Origin: Bacillota bacterium | GTDB lineage: Bacteria > Bacillota > Clostridia > Acetivibrionales > DSM-2933 | Direction: 5' to 3' | Assembly: GCA_023441845.1 (NCBI GenBank) | Contig: JAEZNF010000513.1 | Location: 1-10,406 of the forward strand | Length of the DNA stretch: 10,406 nt | In this document: in pieces, positions 1 to 6,204 of the stretch | Numbering within the stretch: position 1 is the first letter of the stretch | How the letters are laid out: each line of letters begins with the position of its first letter | Translations under genes and position numbers: made by a program | The notes under the pieces: generated by a model | Seen by the model: only the letters and a program-made list of their open reading frames with translations | Database searches by the model: none | What the model was told of the DNA's origin: nothing

Positions 1-635
1 AGCCAGGGCTTGCAAAATCATTTGTTACTATATATGATGCTGTAATTTTCTGTATCGGAAATTTGAGGTTAGTTGCTGTAATCCTGATGTTCGTTCTTGT
101 TATTGGTGTATCAGGTATTCTTGACGAGTATGACCCTCTTATAGCTGATAGATATGGCTTGAATCTTGCTTTGGTAGGTGTATGGGGGAGTACCAGATAC
201 GTATTGGAAGCTATTGGCGGTAGAATAGCATATAAGCTTAAAAAGGTATTGGTTAGTTTTAAGATTAGTGACAGGTTTTATGCTATTTTAATACTATGCC
301 TTATAGCTGGATGTTTTTTGGGGATTTCAGGATGGACACGCAGTATAATTATTATGCCGTTATATGGGCTTTTTTATTTAATTATGGCTTCTGCAAGGGT
401 ATTGCATGAAGACTTCATACAGCAGCAAATAGAGGAGCAGGGACGTTCAACGGTGCATTCTCTGATATCCTTGATGGAAAATTTGTATGGTATGGCTTTC
501 TTCGGTGTCTTTTCATTTGTGCTGTCAGGAGTAGACTTACATAAGTCATTGGTTTTCATATCTTTGTATATTGTATTTGTAAGTGTAGTATTGTGGATGA
601 TTTATAATAAAGCTAAGAGAAGGGCTGCCCGATAG
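1..635 (+). CDS. MFS transporter, C-terminal half (5' end outside window)
   Basis: The reading frame is open from the first bases (codons begin at base 3) to a TAG at 633-635, so the gene starts upstream. The TTG at 63 is internal and should not be taken as the start. About 210 residues are visible, with six hydrophobic stretches separated by short basic or acidic loops: roughly LVAVILMFVLVIG, LNLALVGVWGSTRYVLE, FYAILILCLIAGCFLG, SIIIMPLYGLFYLIMA, ENLYGMAFFGVFSFVL and SLVFISLYIVFVSVVLW. The protein ends in a basic cytoplasmic tail (KAKRRAAR). This fits the second six-helix half of a 12-helix major facilitator transporter in the cytoplasmic membrane. The substrate cannot be told from this half. 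Another six-helix permease family is possible, but the pattern of a loop after the second helix followed by a basic stretch (YKLKK) is MFS-like. Confidence 0.75.
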   Translation, partial: PGLAKSFVTIYDAVIFCIGNLRLVAVILMFVLVIGVSGILDEYDPLIADRYGLNLALVGVWGSTRYVLEAIGGRIAYKLKKVLVSFKISDRFYAILILCLIAGCFLGISGWTRSIIIMPLYGLFYLIMASARVLHEDFIQQQIEEQGRSTVHSLISLMENLYGMAFFGVFSFVLSGVDLHKSLVFISLYIVFVSVVLWMIYNKAKRRAAR

Positions 636-647
636 GGCAGCTTTTCT
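618..647 (+). terminator. intrinsic terminator of the MFS gene
   Basis: GCTGCCC at 624-630 pairs perfectly with GGGCAGC at 635-641 around a GATA loop and is followed by TTTTCT. Flanking A/G and T/C bases extend the stem outward to about 618-647 with two G-T pairs. The hairpin contains the stop codon of the gene. Confidence 0.88.
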
Positions 648-652
648 AATTA

Positions 653-724
653 GGGCCATTTCTCGAAGAGAAATCTGGCAAAAGGCGAGAGGGCCTCAAT
701 GGCCCCGAGCCTTTTATTTGCCGG
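653..724 (+). other. candidate structured RNA element or bidirectional terminator
   Basis: Several complementary segments are packed into 72 bases. TTTCTC (659-664) pairs with GAGAAA (668-673). AAAAGGC (680-686) pairs with GCCTTTT (709-715) and encloses GGGCC (691-695) with GGCCC (701-705), separated by an internal gaga/cga loop. GGCAAA (677-682) can also pair with TTTGCC (717-722). GGGCCATT (653-660) is perfectly complementary to AATGGCCC (698-705), which competes with two of the other stems. The T-rich 712-719 could end transcription, and the minus strand reads similarly. It does not show the conserved blocks of c-di-GMP-I or c-di-GMP-II riboswitches as I know them, although the next gene is a c-di-GMP receptor type. 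It could be a riboswitch-like switch, a terminator, or a dispersed palindromic repeat. Confidence 0.45.
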
Positions 725-801
725 ATTATTATAAATATTTGCTGAGCTTAAGAAGGAAAAATACATTATTTGTCGAATATTAATCTATATTGTCACGGAA
801 T

Positions 802-807
802 TATAAT
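802..807 (+). promoter_or_regulatory. possible -10 box for the PilZ gene
   Basis: A perfect TATAAT lies about 100 bases before the PilZ start. No good -35 is present: the bases 17 upstream are ATTAAT. It lies downstream of the structured element at 653-724, so if this is the main promoter that element is not in the PilZ mRNA. Confidence 0.3.
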
Positions 808-904
808 CAACCGATTGCATTCATTACTGTTTTTCAAATTGCAATGTCTTAAAATTGCTGAAAGCACCCATTCTCTCACAGTTTCTAATAGCAAGGAGGA
901 TATC

Positions 905-1588
905 ATGTCTGGAACAAATTTATTGGATCGTACTGTCAAAGGCGAAGTCTTAAAAAGCCAAGCTGATGAGATATTCAAGGCAGGAGCAGTAATATCTATT
1001 AAAAAGCCTTCAAATCTTGAGTTTATGTTGAGTGTTATTCAAAAGATTGAGGGACAAAACATTTACTTTAGACTTCCGGAGGAATTTCTAGTAAAAAACG
1101 TTTTAAAGGGCGATTATCTTTGGTGCCACATAATGGATAATGACAATGAATATGTTGTGTATGGGCTCATAAGTGAAATAGGCATAAAGTATCCATGGGT
1201 AGTTGAAGTTGTTGCCGAGAAAATTACACGGTATAAAAACAACAGAAGAACCAAGCGTTATCTTGTTAACTTCCCTTCGAGAATTTTTTCAGCCGAAATG
1301 GAAAATGGTATCTATGCAATAATAAAAAACATAAGCATTACAGGATTTTCTGCAGTTTTCAAACAAGAATTGGATAGTTTCAGTAAAGTTACCGCCAGTA
1401 TTCCTGTTGATAAATTTACCAGTTTGCAATTTAAGGCTAAACCTGTAAGAGCTGTTGATAAAATAATTTATTTTGAGCATGGTTTTGAGATAACAGAAAT
1501 TGATTCTATAAACAAGGACTTGCTCGAAAGGCTTATTTATAAACTGGAATGTGATGAGACGGAATTTATAGCCGATAATCTCAGATAA
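905..1588 (+). CDS. PilZ-domain cyclic-di-GMP-binding protein (YcgR-like)
   Basis: A 227-residue cytoplasmic protein with no signal peptide or membrane segment. The ATG at 905 is chosen because AAGGAGGA (893-900) sits just ahead of it. A longer frame from a TTG at 770 has no such site, and its extra residues look non-coding. Residues about 25-105 form a beta-rich N-terminal domain as in YcgR-type proteins. Residues about 110-215 carry the PilZ domain with both ligand motifs intact: RxxxR at R114-R118 and NxSxxG at N142-S144-G147. Proteins of this family bind cyclic di-GMP and pass the signal to flagellar motors, polysaccharide synthases or other partners by contact. No motility or polysaccharide gene is adjacent here, so the target is unknown. 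It appears monocistronic, with its own terminator. Confidence 0.88.
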   Translation: MSGTNLLDRTVKGEVLKSQADEIFKAGAVISIKKPSNLEFMLSVIQKIEGQNIYFRLPEEFLVKNVLKGDYLWCHIMDNDNEYVVYGLISEIGIKYPWVVEVVAEKITRYKNNRRTKRYLVNFPSRIFSAEMENGIYAIIKNISITGFSAVFKQELDSFSKVTASIPVDKFTSLQFKAKPVRAVDKIIYFEHGFEITEIDSINKDLLERLIYKLECDETEFIADNLR

Positions 1589-1623
1589 TTATACGGCAGA
1601 TGAATATTTGGATTGAATTAATG

Positions 1624-1655
1624 AGGCTTCCGAGAAATTTCCGGGAAGCCTTTTT
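1624..1655 (+). terminator. intrinsic terminator of the PilZ gene
   Basis: AGGCTTCC (1624-1631) pairs with GGAAGCCT (1644-1651) around a 12-base loop and runs straight into TTTTT (1651-1655). Confidence 0.92.
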
Positions 1656-1867
1656 ACATATTTGACACCATTAATGGGGTTGTTACTTTTTATGGAGTGA
1701 CATGGAGGCCGGGCATTCCATAATTGTTGTTGTCTTGCCGGTTTATATTCTGCATATGGAGAAGTACTTTTTATCATAAAATAAGTTTTTGTTAATTCTC
1801 TTTGATAAATGGAAAACAATAAAATTGTAAAATATCAAACTTACTAGTATCATATAGATATTAACTT
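1656..1867. other. intergenic stretch, no gene recognised
   Basis: No convincing coding region is seen. A TTGACA (1662-1667) abuts a perfect 10-base palindrome CCATTAATGG (1668-1677), but a matching -10 box is poor (TACTTT after 16 bases). ATGGA occurs twice near 1692-1705 with TCCAT at about 1717. The rest becomes increasingly A+T-rich towards the promoter at 1868. Confidence 0.4.
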
Positions 1868-1873
1868 TATAAT
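1868..1873 (+). promoter_or_regulatory. predicted -10 box for the GTPase-NYN fusion gene
   Basis: A perfect TATAAT sits in an A+T-rich stretch 166 bases before the start codon. The -35 region is weak (TAGTAT at 1845-1850, 17-base spacer). Transcription would begin near 1880, exactly at the left arm of the hairpin at 1881-1929. A second candidate upstream is TTGATA (1802-1807) with TGTAAA (1826-1831) and an 18-base spacer. Confidence 0.45.
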
Positions 1874-1880
1874 TGAATAT

Positions 1881-1929
1881 ATTAATTAGTCAAAAAGCGT
1901 TAAGACATCGCTATTTTTCGCTAATTAAT
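1881..1929 (+). repeat. 49-nt inverted repeat (leader hairpin) upstream of the GTPase-NYN gene
   Basis: ATTAATTAG (1881-1889) is the exact reverse complement of CTAATTAAT (1921-1929). Inside, AGCG (1896-1899) pairs with CGCT (1909-1912), and AAAA (1892-1895) pairs with TTTT (1914-1917) past one bulged A, leaving a 9-base loop. If transcription starts at about 1880 this forms at the mRNA 5' end. It could protect the mRNA, act as an attenuator (the T-run follows the inner stem), or be an operator in DNA form. Confidence 0.6.
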
Positions 1930-1965
1930 ACATTATCGGTTAAAGTTGTTTATCTTTAGTAGTAG

Positions 1966-2016
1966 ATGAATCGAAATACAGGCCTAAATGGGCTGCAATA
2001 TAAAGAAAACAGGTAA
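1966..2016 (+). CDS. possible 16-residue leader peptide
   Basis: ATG at 1966 opens 16 codons, MNRNTGLNGLQYKENR, ending at TAA 2014-2016, 23 bases before the large gene's start. Tet(M)-class genes are known to be controlled by a translated leader with attenuation, which makes a short upstream ORF here worth noting. No good ribosome binding site precedes it (TAGTAG only), so it may be chance. Confidence 0.2.
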   Translation: MNRNTGLNGLQYKENR

Positions 2017-2039
2017 ACACGAAGGATTTGAAATAGATT

Positions 2040-4688
2040 ATGAAAAAATTGGTTATTGGAATATTAGCACATGTCGATGCGGGGAAGACAACATTATCGG
2101 AGGCTATGCTGTACTTAAGCGGCAAAATCGGGAAATTGGGAAGGGTAGACAATAAGAATGCCTATTTGGACACCTATGAACTGGAAAGGGCCAGAGGGAT
2201 AACTATTTTCTCCAAGCAGGCCGTGTTTGAGGCAGGCGAGACTCAGATAACCCTGCTTGATACCCCGGGACATGTGGATTTTTCGGCTGAAATGGAGAGG
2301 ACACTTCAGGTTCTGGATTATGCCATTTTAGTGATAAGCGGCGCGGATGGGGTGCAGGGGCATACCAAAACATTATGGCGGCTCCTTCAAATGTATCGGA
2401 TACCTGTTTTTTTATTTGTCAATAAGATGGACCAGAACGGGACGGATAAGAACAGGTTAATAATAGAATTGAAAGAGCAGCTGGACGATGGGTGTATTGA
2501 ATTCGGACAGGACAGGGCGGAGGATTTTTACGAACAACTGGCCATGTGTGAAGAAGTAATGATGGAAACCTACCTGAAAACAGGACATGTTGAAACAGTG
2601 CAGATTAAAAAGGCTGTCAGGGAACAAAAAGTATTTCCGTGTTTTTTCGGCTCGGCTTTAAGATTAGAGGGTGTTGAGCAATTCCTGCAGGGCATTGTTG
2701 AGTATGCCATGGTACCTTGCTATCCCAATGAGTTCGGGGCTAAAATATTCAAAATATCAAGGGATGAGCAGGGGAACCGTCTTACGCACATGAAGCTCAC
2801 AGGTGGAAGGCTTAAGGTGAAGGATGTCTTAACGAATGGCATCTGGGAAGAGAAAATTAACCAGATTCGCATATATTCCGGGCGGAAATTTGAGGCAGTA
2901 AATGAGATAGAGGCAGGAGCCGTATTTGCAGTAACGGGACTCAGCCAAACCAGACCGGGCGAAGGCCTGGGGATGGAGGAAGCTTCAAATGCGCCGGTAT
3001 TGGAACCTGTACTGTTCTATCAGATTATACTTCCGGAAGGCTGTGACCCGAAAGTAATGATTCCAAAGCTGCGTCAGATTGAAGAAGAGGAGCCCGAGCT
3101 TCATATTGTCTGGGATGAGCAGTTACAGGAGATTCAGGCACAGCTCATGGGAGAGGTGCAGATCGAAATTCTGCAGAGCCTTATTAAAAGCCGTTTTGGG
3201 GTTGAGGTGACCTTCGGCGCCGGAAAGATTGTGTATAAAGAGACTATTGCCAATGTAGTGGAAGGGGTAGGTCACTTTGAACCACTGCGGCATTATGCGG
3301 AGGTACACCTGTTATTGCAGCCGGGTGAGCCGGGAAGCGGCCTTAAGTTTGGTGTTGAATGCAGTGAGGATGACTTGAGCAAAAACTGGCAGAGGCTTAT
3401 ATTAACCCACCTGGAAGAAAAAGCACATAAAGGCGTTCTGACAGGGTCAGCCATTACTGATATGGAAATTACTCTGGTCTCAGGCAGAGCGCATAATAAA
3501 CATACAGAAGGCGGTGACTTCAGAGAGGCCACCTACCGCGCAGTGCGTCAGGGCTTAAAGGAGGCGGAATCCATATTGTTGGAGCCTTATTACGCATTTC
3601 AACTGGAACTGCCCGAGAAAATGGTAGGAAGGGCAATGACTGACATTGAGAGAATGCACGGCGTATGCGAGGTGTCGCAGACAAATGGCGAGATAGCGGT
3701 TCTTGTGGGGAGTGCCCCTGTAATTACCCTGAGTAATTATCAGAAAGAGGTAATTGCCTATACCAAAGGTATCGGAAAGCTTTTTTGCAGCTTGAAAGGG
3801 TATGAACCGTGCCATAACGCGCAAGAGGTAATAGAAAGTATCGGATATGATTCGGAAAGAGACGCGGGAAATCCCACAGGCTCTGTATTTTGTGAAAATG
3901 GCGCCGGCTTTTTGGTAGGTTGGGATGAAGTAAAGGACTACATGCATGTTGAAAGCTACCTTCAGGAAATAGATGATTCGTTGGAAGAAACAGCCGCAAA
4001 TCAGGCTTCATACACAGAAGAGAAGTGGATCAGTCTGGAAGAGATTGACCAAATTTTCAATAGAACCTTCTATGCCAACCAGGGGAAGAAGTCTGCCTGG
4101 AAAAGACGCAAACCACCGAGCGAAAGTTATTATAAACCTGTTACCTACGTCAGCAGACAACAGGAGCCGCTAAAAGATGAGTATCTCCTTGTGGATGGCT
4201 ATAATATCATCTATGCATGGCCTGAACTTAAGGAGCTTGCAGACGAGAATATGGATGCTGCCAGAACGAAATTGCTTGATTCTCTAAGTAATTACCAGGG
4301 GATTCGAAAATGCCGGATTATCGTTGTGTTTGATGCTTACCGTGTTCAGGGGCATGTTGAGGAAACAATCGACTATTTAAATATCCATATGGTCTTTACA
4401 AGGGAGGCGCAAACGGCCGACCAGTATATTGAAAGGTTTGCCCATGACAATCAGACAAAATATAGTATAACAGTTGCAACGTCAGACGGTTTACAGCAGA
4501 TCATAATAAGGGGGGCCGGATGTGCTTTATTATCGGCCAGAGAATTGAAGGCCGAGATGGAAGGGGCTAATGAAAGAATAAAGGAATATCAGGAAATACC
4601 GGGGAAAAACCGTAATTACCTGATGGATTCACTGTCACCTCTGGAGAAACAGCAGATGGAAGAACTGATTAAGAAGGAAAATGGTTAG
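2040..4688 (+). CDS. TetM/EF-G-like translational GTPase fused to a Rae1/YacP-like NYN endoribonuclease domain
   Basis: 882 residues from ATG 2040 (GAAGGA at 2022-2027, a rather long 12-base spacing). Residues 1-~640 resemble ribosomal protection proteins and EF-G. The GTPase motifs are AHVDAGKT (10-17), RGIT (52-55), DTPGH (74-78), NKMD (128-131) and GSA (204-206), followed by domains II-V. An EF-G-type domain IV tip lies at 481-495 (SGRAHNKHTEGGDFR). Tet(M) itself is about 640 residues. Here about 70 linker residues, with a basic patch KKSAWKRRK (683-691), lead to a ~135-residue domain at 714-850 closely matching Bacillus Rae1/YacP: LLVDGYNII (716-724), VVFDAY (762-767), ETAD-like QTAD (791-794) and VATSD (812-816). 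The acidic residues D719, D765, D794 and D816 are all present. Rae1 cleaves mRNA in the ribosomal A site, and EF-G-like factors bind the same site. I infer a ribosome-targeted nuclease. Tetracycline resistance is possible but unproven. The gene looks richer in G+C than its neighbours. Confidence 0.9.
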   Translation: MKKLVIGILAHVDAGKTTLSEAMLYLSGKIGKLGRVDNKNAYLDTYELERARGITIFSKQAVFEAGETQITLLDTPGHVDFSAEMERTLQVLDYAILVISGADGVQGHTKTLWRLLQMYRIPVFLFVNKMDQNGTDKNRLIIELKEQLDDGCIEFGQDRAEDFYEQLAMCEEVMMETYLKTGHVETVQIKKAVREQKVFPCFFGSALRLEGVEQFLQGIVEYAMVPCYPNEFGAKIFKISRDEQGNRLTHMKLTGGRLKVKDVLTNGIWEEKINQIRIYSGRKFEAVNEIEAGAVFAVTGLSQTRPGEGLGMEEASNAPVLEPVLFYQIILPEGCDPKVMIPKLRQIEEEEPELHIVWDEQLQEIQAQLMGEVQIEILQSLIKSRFGVEVTFGAGKIVYKETIANVVEGVGHFEPLRHYAEVHLLLQPGEPGSGLKFGVECSEDDLSKNWQRLILTHLEEKAHKGVLTGSAITDMEITLVSGRAHNKHTEGGDFREATYRAVRQGLKEAESILLEPYYAFQLELPEKMVGRAMTDIERMHGVCEVSQTNGEIAVLVGSAPVITLSNYQKEVIAYTKGIGKLFCSLKGYEPCHNAQEVIESIGYDSERDAGNPTGSVFCENGAGFLVGWDEVKDYMHVESYLQEIDDSLEETAANQASYTEEKWISLEEIDQIFNRTFYANQGKKSAWKRRKPPSESYYKPVTYVSRQQEPLKDEYLLVDGYNIIYAWPELKELADENMDAARTKLLDSLSNYQGIRKCRIIVVFDAYRVQGHVEETIDYLNIHMVFTREAQTADQYIERFAHDNQTKYSITVATSDGLQQIIIRGAGCALLSARELKAEMEGANERIKEYQEIPGKNRNYLMDSLSPLEKQQMEELIKKENG

Positions 4689-4691
4689 TAA

Positions 4692-4796
4692 AAAATCAAC
4701 TTAAAAGATGGATTGATCCATGTAGATGCCACCCTGGTGCAGAAAAGGAAGAAGGACTTGATTTTAAGGGGTACATATACAATTTCGGAAGTGTAA
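4692..4796 (+). pseudogene. 34-codon open stretch in frame after the GTPase-NYN stop, possible remnant
   Basis: After TAG (4686-4688) and a second stop TAA (4689-4691), the same frame stays open for 34 codons, KINLKDGLIHVDATLVQKRK then KDLILRGTYTISEV, to TAA 4794-4796. It has no ATG and no ribosome binding site. It may be the decayed C-terminus of a longer ancestral protein or simply chance. I do not recognise it. Confidence 0.15.
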
Positions 4797-4800
4797 TAAT

Positions 4801-4845
4801 ACGGAAGGGAATTAGCAGCTATGCTTAAACCCTTCCGTGTTTCTT
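4801..4845 (+). terminator. intrinsic terminator of the GTPase-NYN gene
   Basis: ACGGAAGGG (4801-4809) pairs perfectly over 9 bases with CCCTTCCGT (4830-4838), followed by GTTTCTT. The 20-base loop has a weak inner stem. It lies 113 bases past the stop codon, so the transcript carries a 3' untranslated tail including 4692-4796. It might also slow transcription from the minus strand. Confidence 0.82.
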
Positions 4846-4910
4846 ATTATCTGCGGTTTATTTTAATCATCCAAAAGTGCTGCATCGGTACTTACTGTGT
4901 AGATGTCTTC

Positions 4911-5066
4911 TTACGTGGTGGAGTGCAGCGTATTAGACTCTTTCACTTTGGACGTTCTATTGCTGTATCTCGTTATATATAAAGCCAAAATGAATCCGGC
5001 AAGGGCAAATGCTGCTGCAAGCAAGCCTGCAACCGTGAATCTGCTACAAATAAATTCATTTGCAAA
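4911..5066 (-). pseudogene. remnant of a membrane-anchored protein C-terminus
   Basis: On the minus strand an open frame runs from just after a stop (5067-5069) to TAA at 4911-4913, giving 51 residues with no usable start codon near its beginning. It holds one convincing membrane helix, TVAGLLAAAFALAGFILALY, followed by a basic, polar tail ITRYSNRTSK and then VKESNTLHSTT. The hydrophobic helix with positive residues after it is the pattern of a C-terminal membrane anchor of a surface protein. The codons are Gly/Ala-rich, unlike the A+T-rich flanks. With no start or body, I read it as the tail of a gene whose front was lost. The overlapping plus-strand frame 4903-5160 is taken as a shadow. Confidence 0.35.
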
Positions 5067-5129
5067 TTATATGTCGAAAGAAAGAGAATACACGCAATTA
5101 TTTACACAGCCATTTCCCGGCTGCAGATT

Positions 5130-6011
5130 TTATTTGCCGCGACAGACACGAAAACCCTGATCGTTTACTGCAATAAATGTCTCTAAATATTCATGGGAAG
5201 ACAACTCGCAGAATTGTTCGCCTCCAAGCCAACCGCCGCCCTTCCAAACCCGGTTAAAGCCACTGTCCGGGCCCATATGAGAGCCTTTTGAAAAACTGGT
5301 ATTACTATCAAAGTCTCCGTACCAGTCCCAGCACCATTCCCTTACATTACCTGACATATCGTAAAGACCTAGTTCATTAGGCTTTTTGGTACCGACAGAT
5401 TTCGTTTTATTCTTGTTGTTTTCTATCACGGGCCAGCTCCATTCTCCTGATAACTCTTTATCTCCTGAGTTTTTCCAATACCATGTTACTTCATCTACAT
5501 TATCACTGCCGCTGTATGTGTAACTTTTGCTCAGCTGACCCCCGGATGCAGCATATTCCCACTCTGCTTCGGTAGGCAACCGGTAACCGTCAGCTTCTTT
5601 ATTGATTGTTACAATCCATTTTATATTATCGTCATAATTCTTATTATTTGGGTCTTTTTTATTCTTATCTATATTGTAATACGGTTTTAAGCCCTCTTTT
5701 ATACTTCTTTTATTGCAATATTCAACACAGTCATACCAGCTTACTGTCTCTACCGGTAAATTGTTGCCTTTGAAGGTTGAAGGATTATCTCCCATTACCT
5801 CAACCCACTCTTTTTGAGTTGTCTCGTATTTGCCGATATAAAAGTCCGATAGTGTTATACCTTTTCCATAGTAGTTGGACTTTGTGTTCATAAAAGTCCC
5901 GCCTTTGACTAATACAAGGTTATCAGTCTTCTCTTGCTTTTCTTCTTGAGAACATGCAATTAAACCAACCATTACAACAACTATAAAAAGGGAAATCAAT
6001 AGTTTTCTCAT
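5130..6011 (-). CDS. SUMF1/FGE-sulfatase-domain lipoprotein, probably not catalytic
   Basis: 293 residues read leftward from ATG at 6011-6009, with GAGGAGA (complement of 6019-6025) correctly spaced. The N-terminus MRKLL, a hydrophobic core and LIAC (17-20) form a lipoprotein signal with Cys20 lipidated, so the protein sits on the outer face of the membrane. Residues about 33-292 are a formylglycine-generating-enzyme-type domain: YIGKYETTQKEW (58-69), PVETVSWYDCVEYCN (86-100), YRLPTEAEWEYAA (143-155), GLYDMSGNVREW (215-226), KGGGWLG (257-263) and GFRVCR (286-291). True FGEs use a Cys pair near the C-terminus for copper and catalysis. Here the first of these aligns with Gly263 and only C268 is kept, so sulfatase activation is unlikely. 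Many bacterial proteins of this fold act in ligand binding or with kinases and cell-surface systems. The role here is unknown. It is monocistronic and divergent from the response regulator. Confidence 0.88.
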   Translation of the reverse strand: MRKLLISLFIVVVMVGLIACSQEEKQEKTDNLVLVKGGTFMNTKSNYYGKGITLSDFYIGKYETTQKEWVEVMGDNPSTFKGNNLPVETVSWYDCVEYCNKRSIKEGLKPYYNIDKNKKDPNNKNYDDNIKWIVTINKEADGYRLPTEAEWEYAASGGQLSKSYTYSGSDNVDEVTWYWKNSGDKELSGEWSWPVIENNKNKTKSVGTKKPNELGLYDMSGNVREWCWDWYGDFDSNTSFSKGSHMGPDSGFNRVWKGGGWLGGEQFCELSSHEYLETFIAVNDQGFRVCRGK

Positions 6012-6044
6012 TTGAATATCTCCTCATAAATGATCTGTGTTTTC

Positions 6045-6073
6045 AGTATATAGCATTTTTACAGTTACATCAA
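6045..6073 (-). promoter_or_regulatory. sigma-A-type promoter of the SUMF1-like lipoprotein gene
   Basis: On the minus strand TTGATG (complement of 6068-6073) and TATACT (complement of 6045-6050) are separated by exactly 17 bases, predicting a start near 6038 and a leader of about 26 bases with the ribosome binding site inside it. Confidence 0.65.
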
Positions 6074-6111
6074 TCTCATGACACAAAAATAATAAATTTG
6101 TATTTTTATAA

Positions 6112-6152
6112 TTTGCATATAAAATAAGCAAATAAATTGAAAGATATGCAAA
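6112..6152. repeat. 9-bp inverted repeat in the divergent intergenic region
   Basis: TTTGCATAT (6112-6120) and ATATGCAAA (6144-6152) are perfect inverted copies 23 bases apart, upstream of the lipoprotein promoter. They may be a pair of regulator half-sites or an A+T-rich cruciform. No regulator can be assigned. Confidence 0.35.
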
Positions 6153-6204
6153 AAGTTGCTTGATTTGTTTGTTTTGTGTACATTACAGTATTCATACCGA
6201 AGGG

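Noticed and set aside
653..724. c-di-GMP riboswitch
   Set aside because: The position before a PilZ gene is tempting, but the conserved GCAAACC, ACGCAAAGC and GGTAGC-type blocks of the class I aptamer and the class II conserved segments are not found.
770..904. N-terminal extension of the PilZ protein from TTG 770
   Set aside because: AAGGAGGA at 893-900 fits ATG 905, and the extra 45 residues have no family resemblance and no ribosome binding site.
1589..1819. 76-codon minus-strand ORF
   Set aside because: It spans the PilZ terminator hairpin, lacks a ribosome binding site and resembles nothing known to me.
3555..3947. 130-codon minus-strand ORF within the GTPase-NYN gene
   Set aside because: It is a shadow of a strongly supported coding frame. 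The same applies to the other antisense frames in this gene.
2040..4688. Plain tetracycline resistance gene such as tet(M)
   Set aside because: The length of 882 residues, the added NYN nuclease domain and the altered domain IV loop argue against a simple tet assignment, so no gene symbol is given.
5107..5123. terminator for the SUMF1-like gene (CAGCC/GGCTG hairpin)
   Set aside because: On the minus strand the 5-bp stem is followed by TGTAAATAATT rather than a T-run, so it is too weak to call.
4903..5160. 85-codon plus-strand ORF
   Set aside because: It runs antisense to the end of the SUMF1-like gene and to the membrane-anchor remnant. It has no ribosome binding site and no recognisable sequence.
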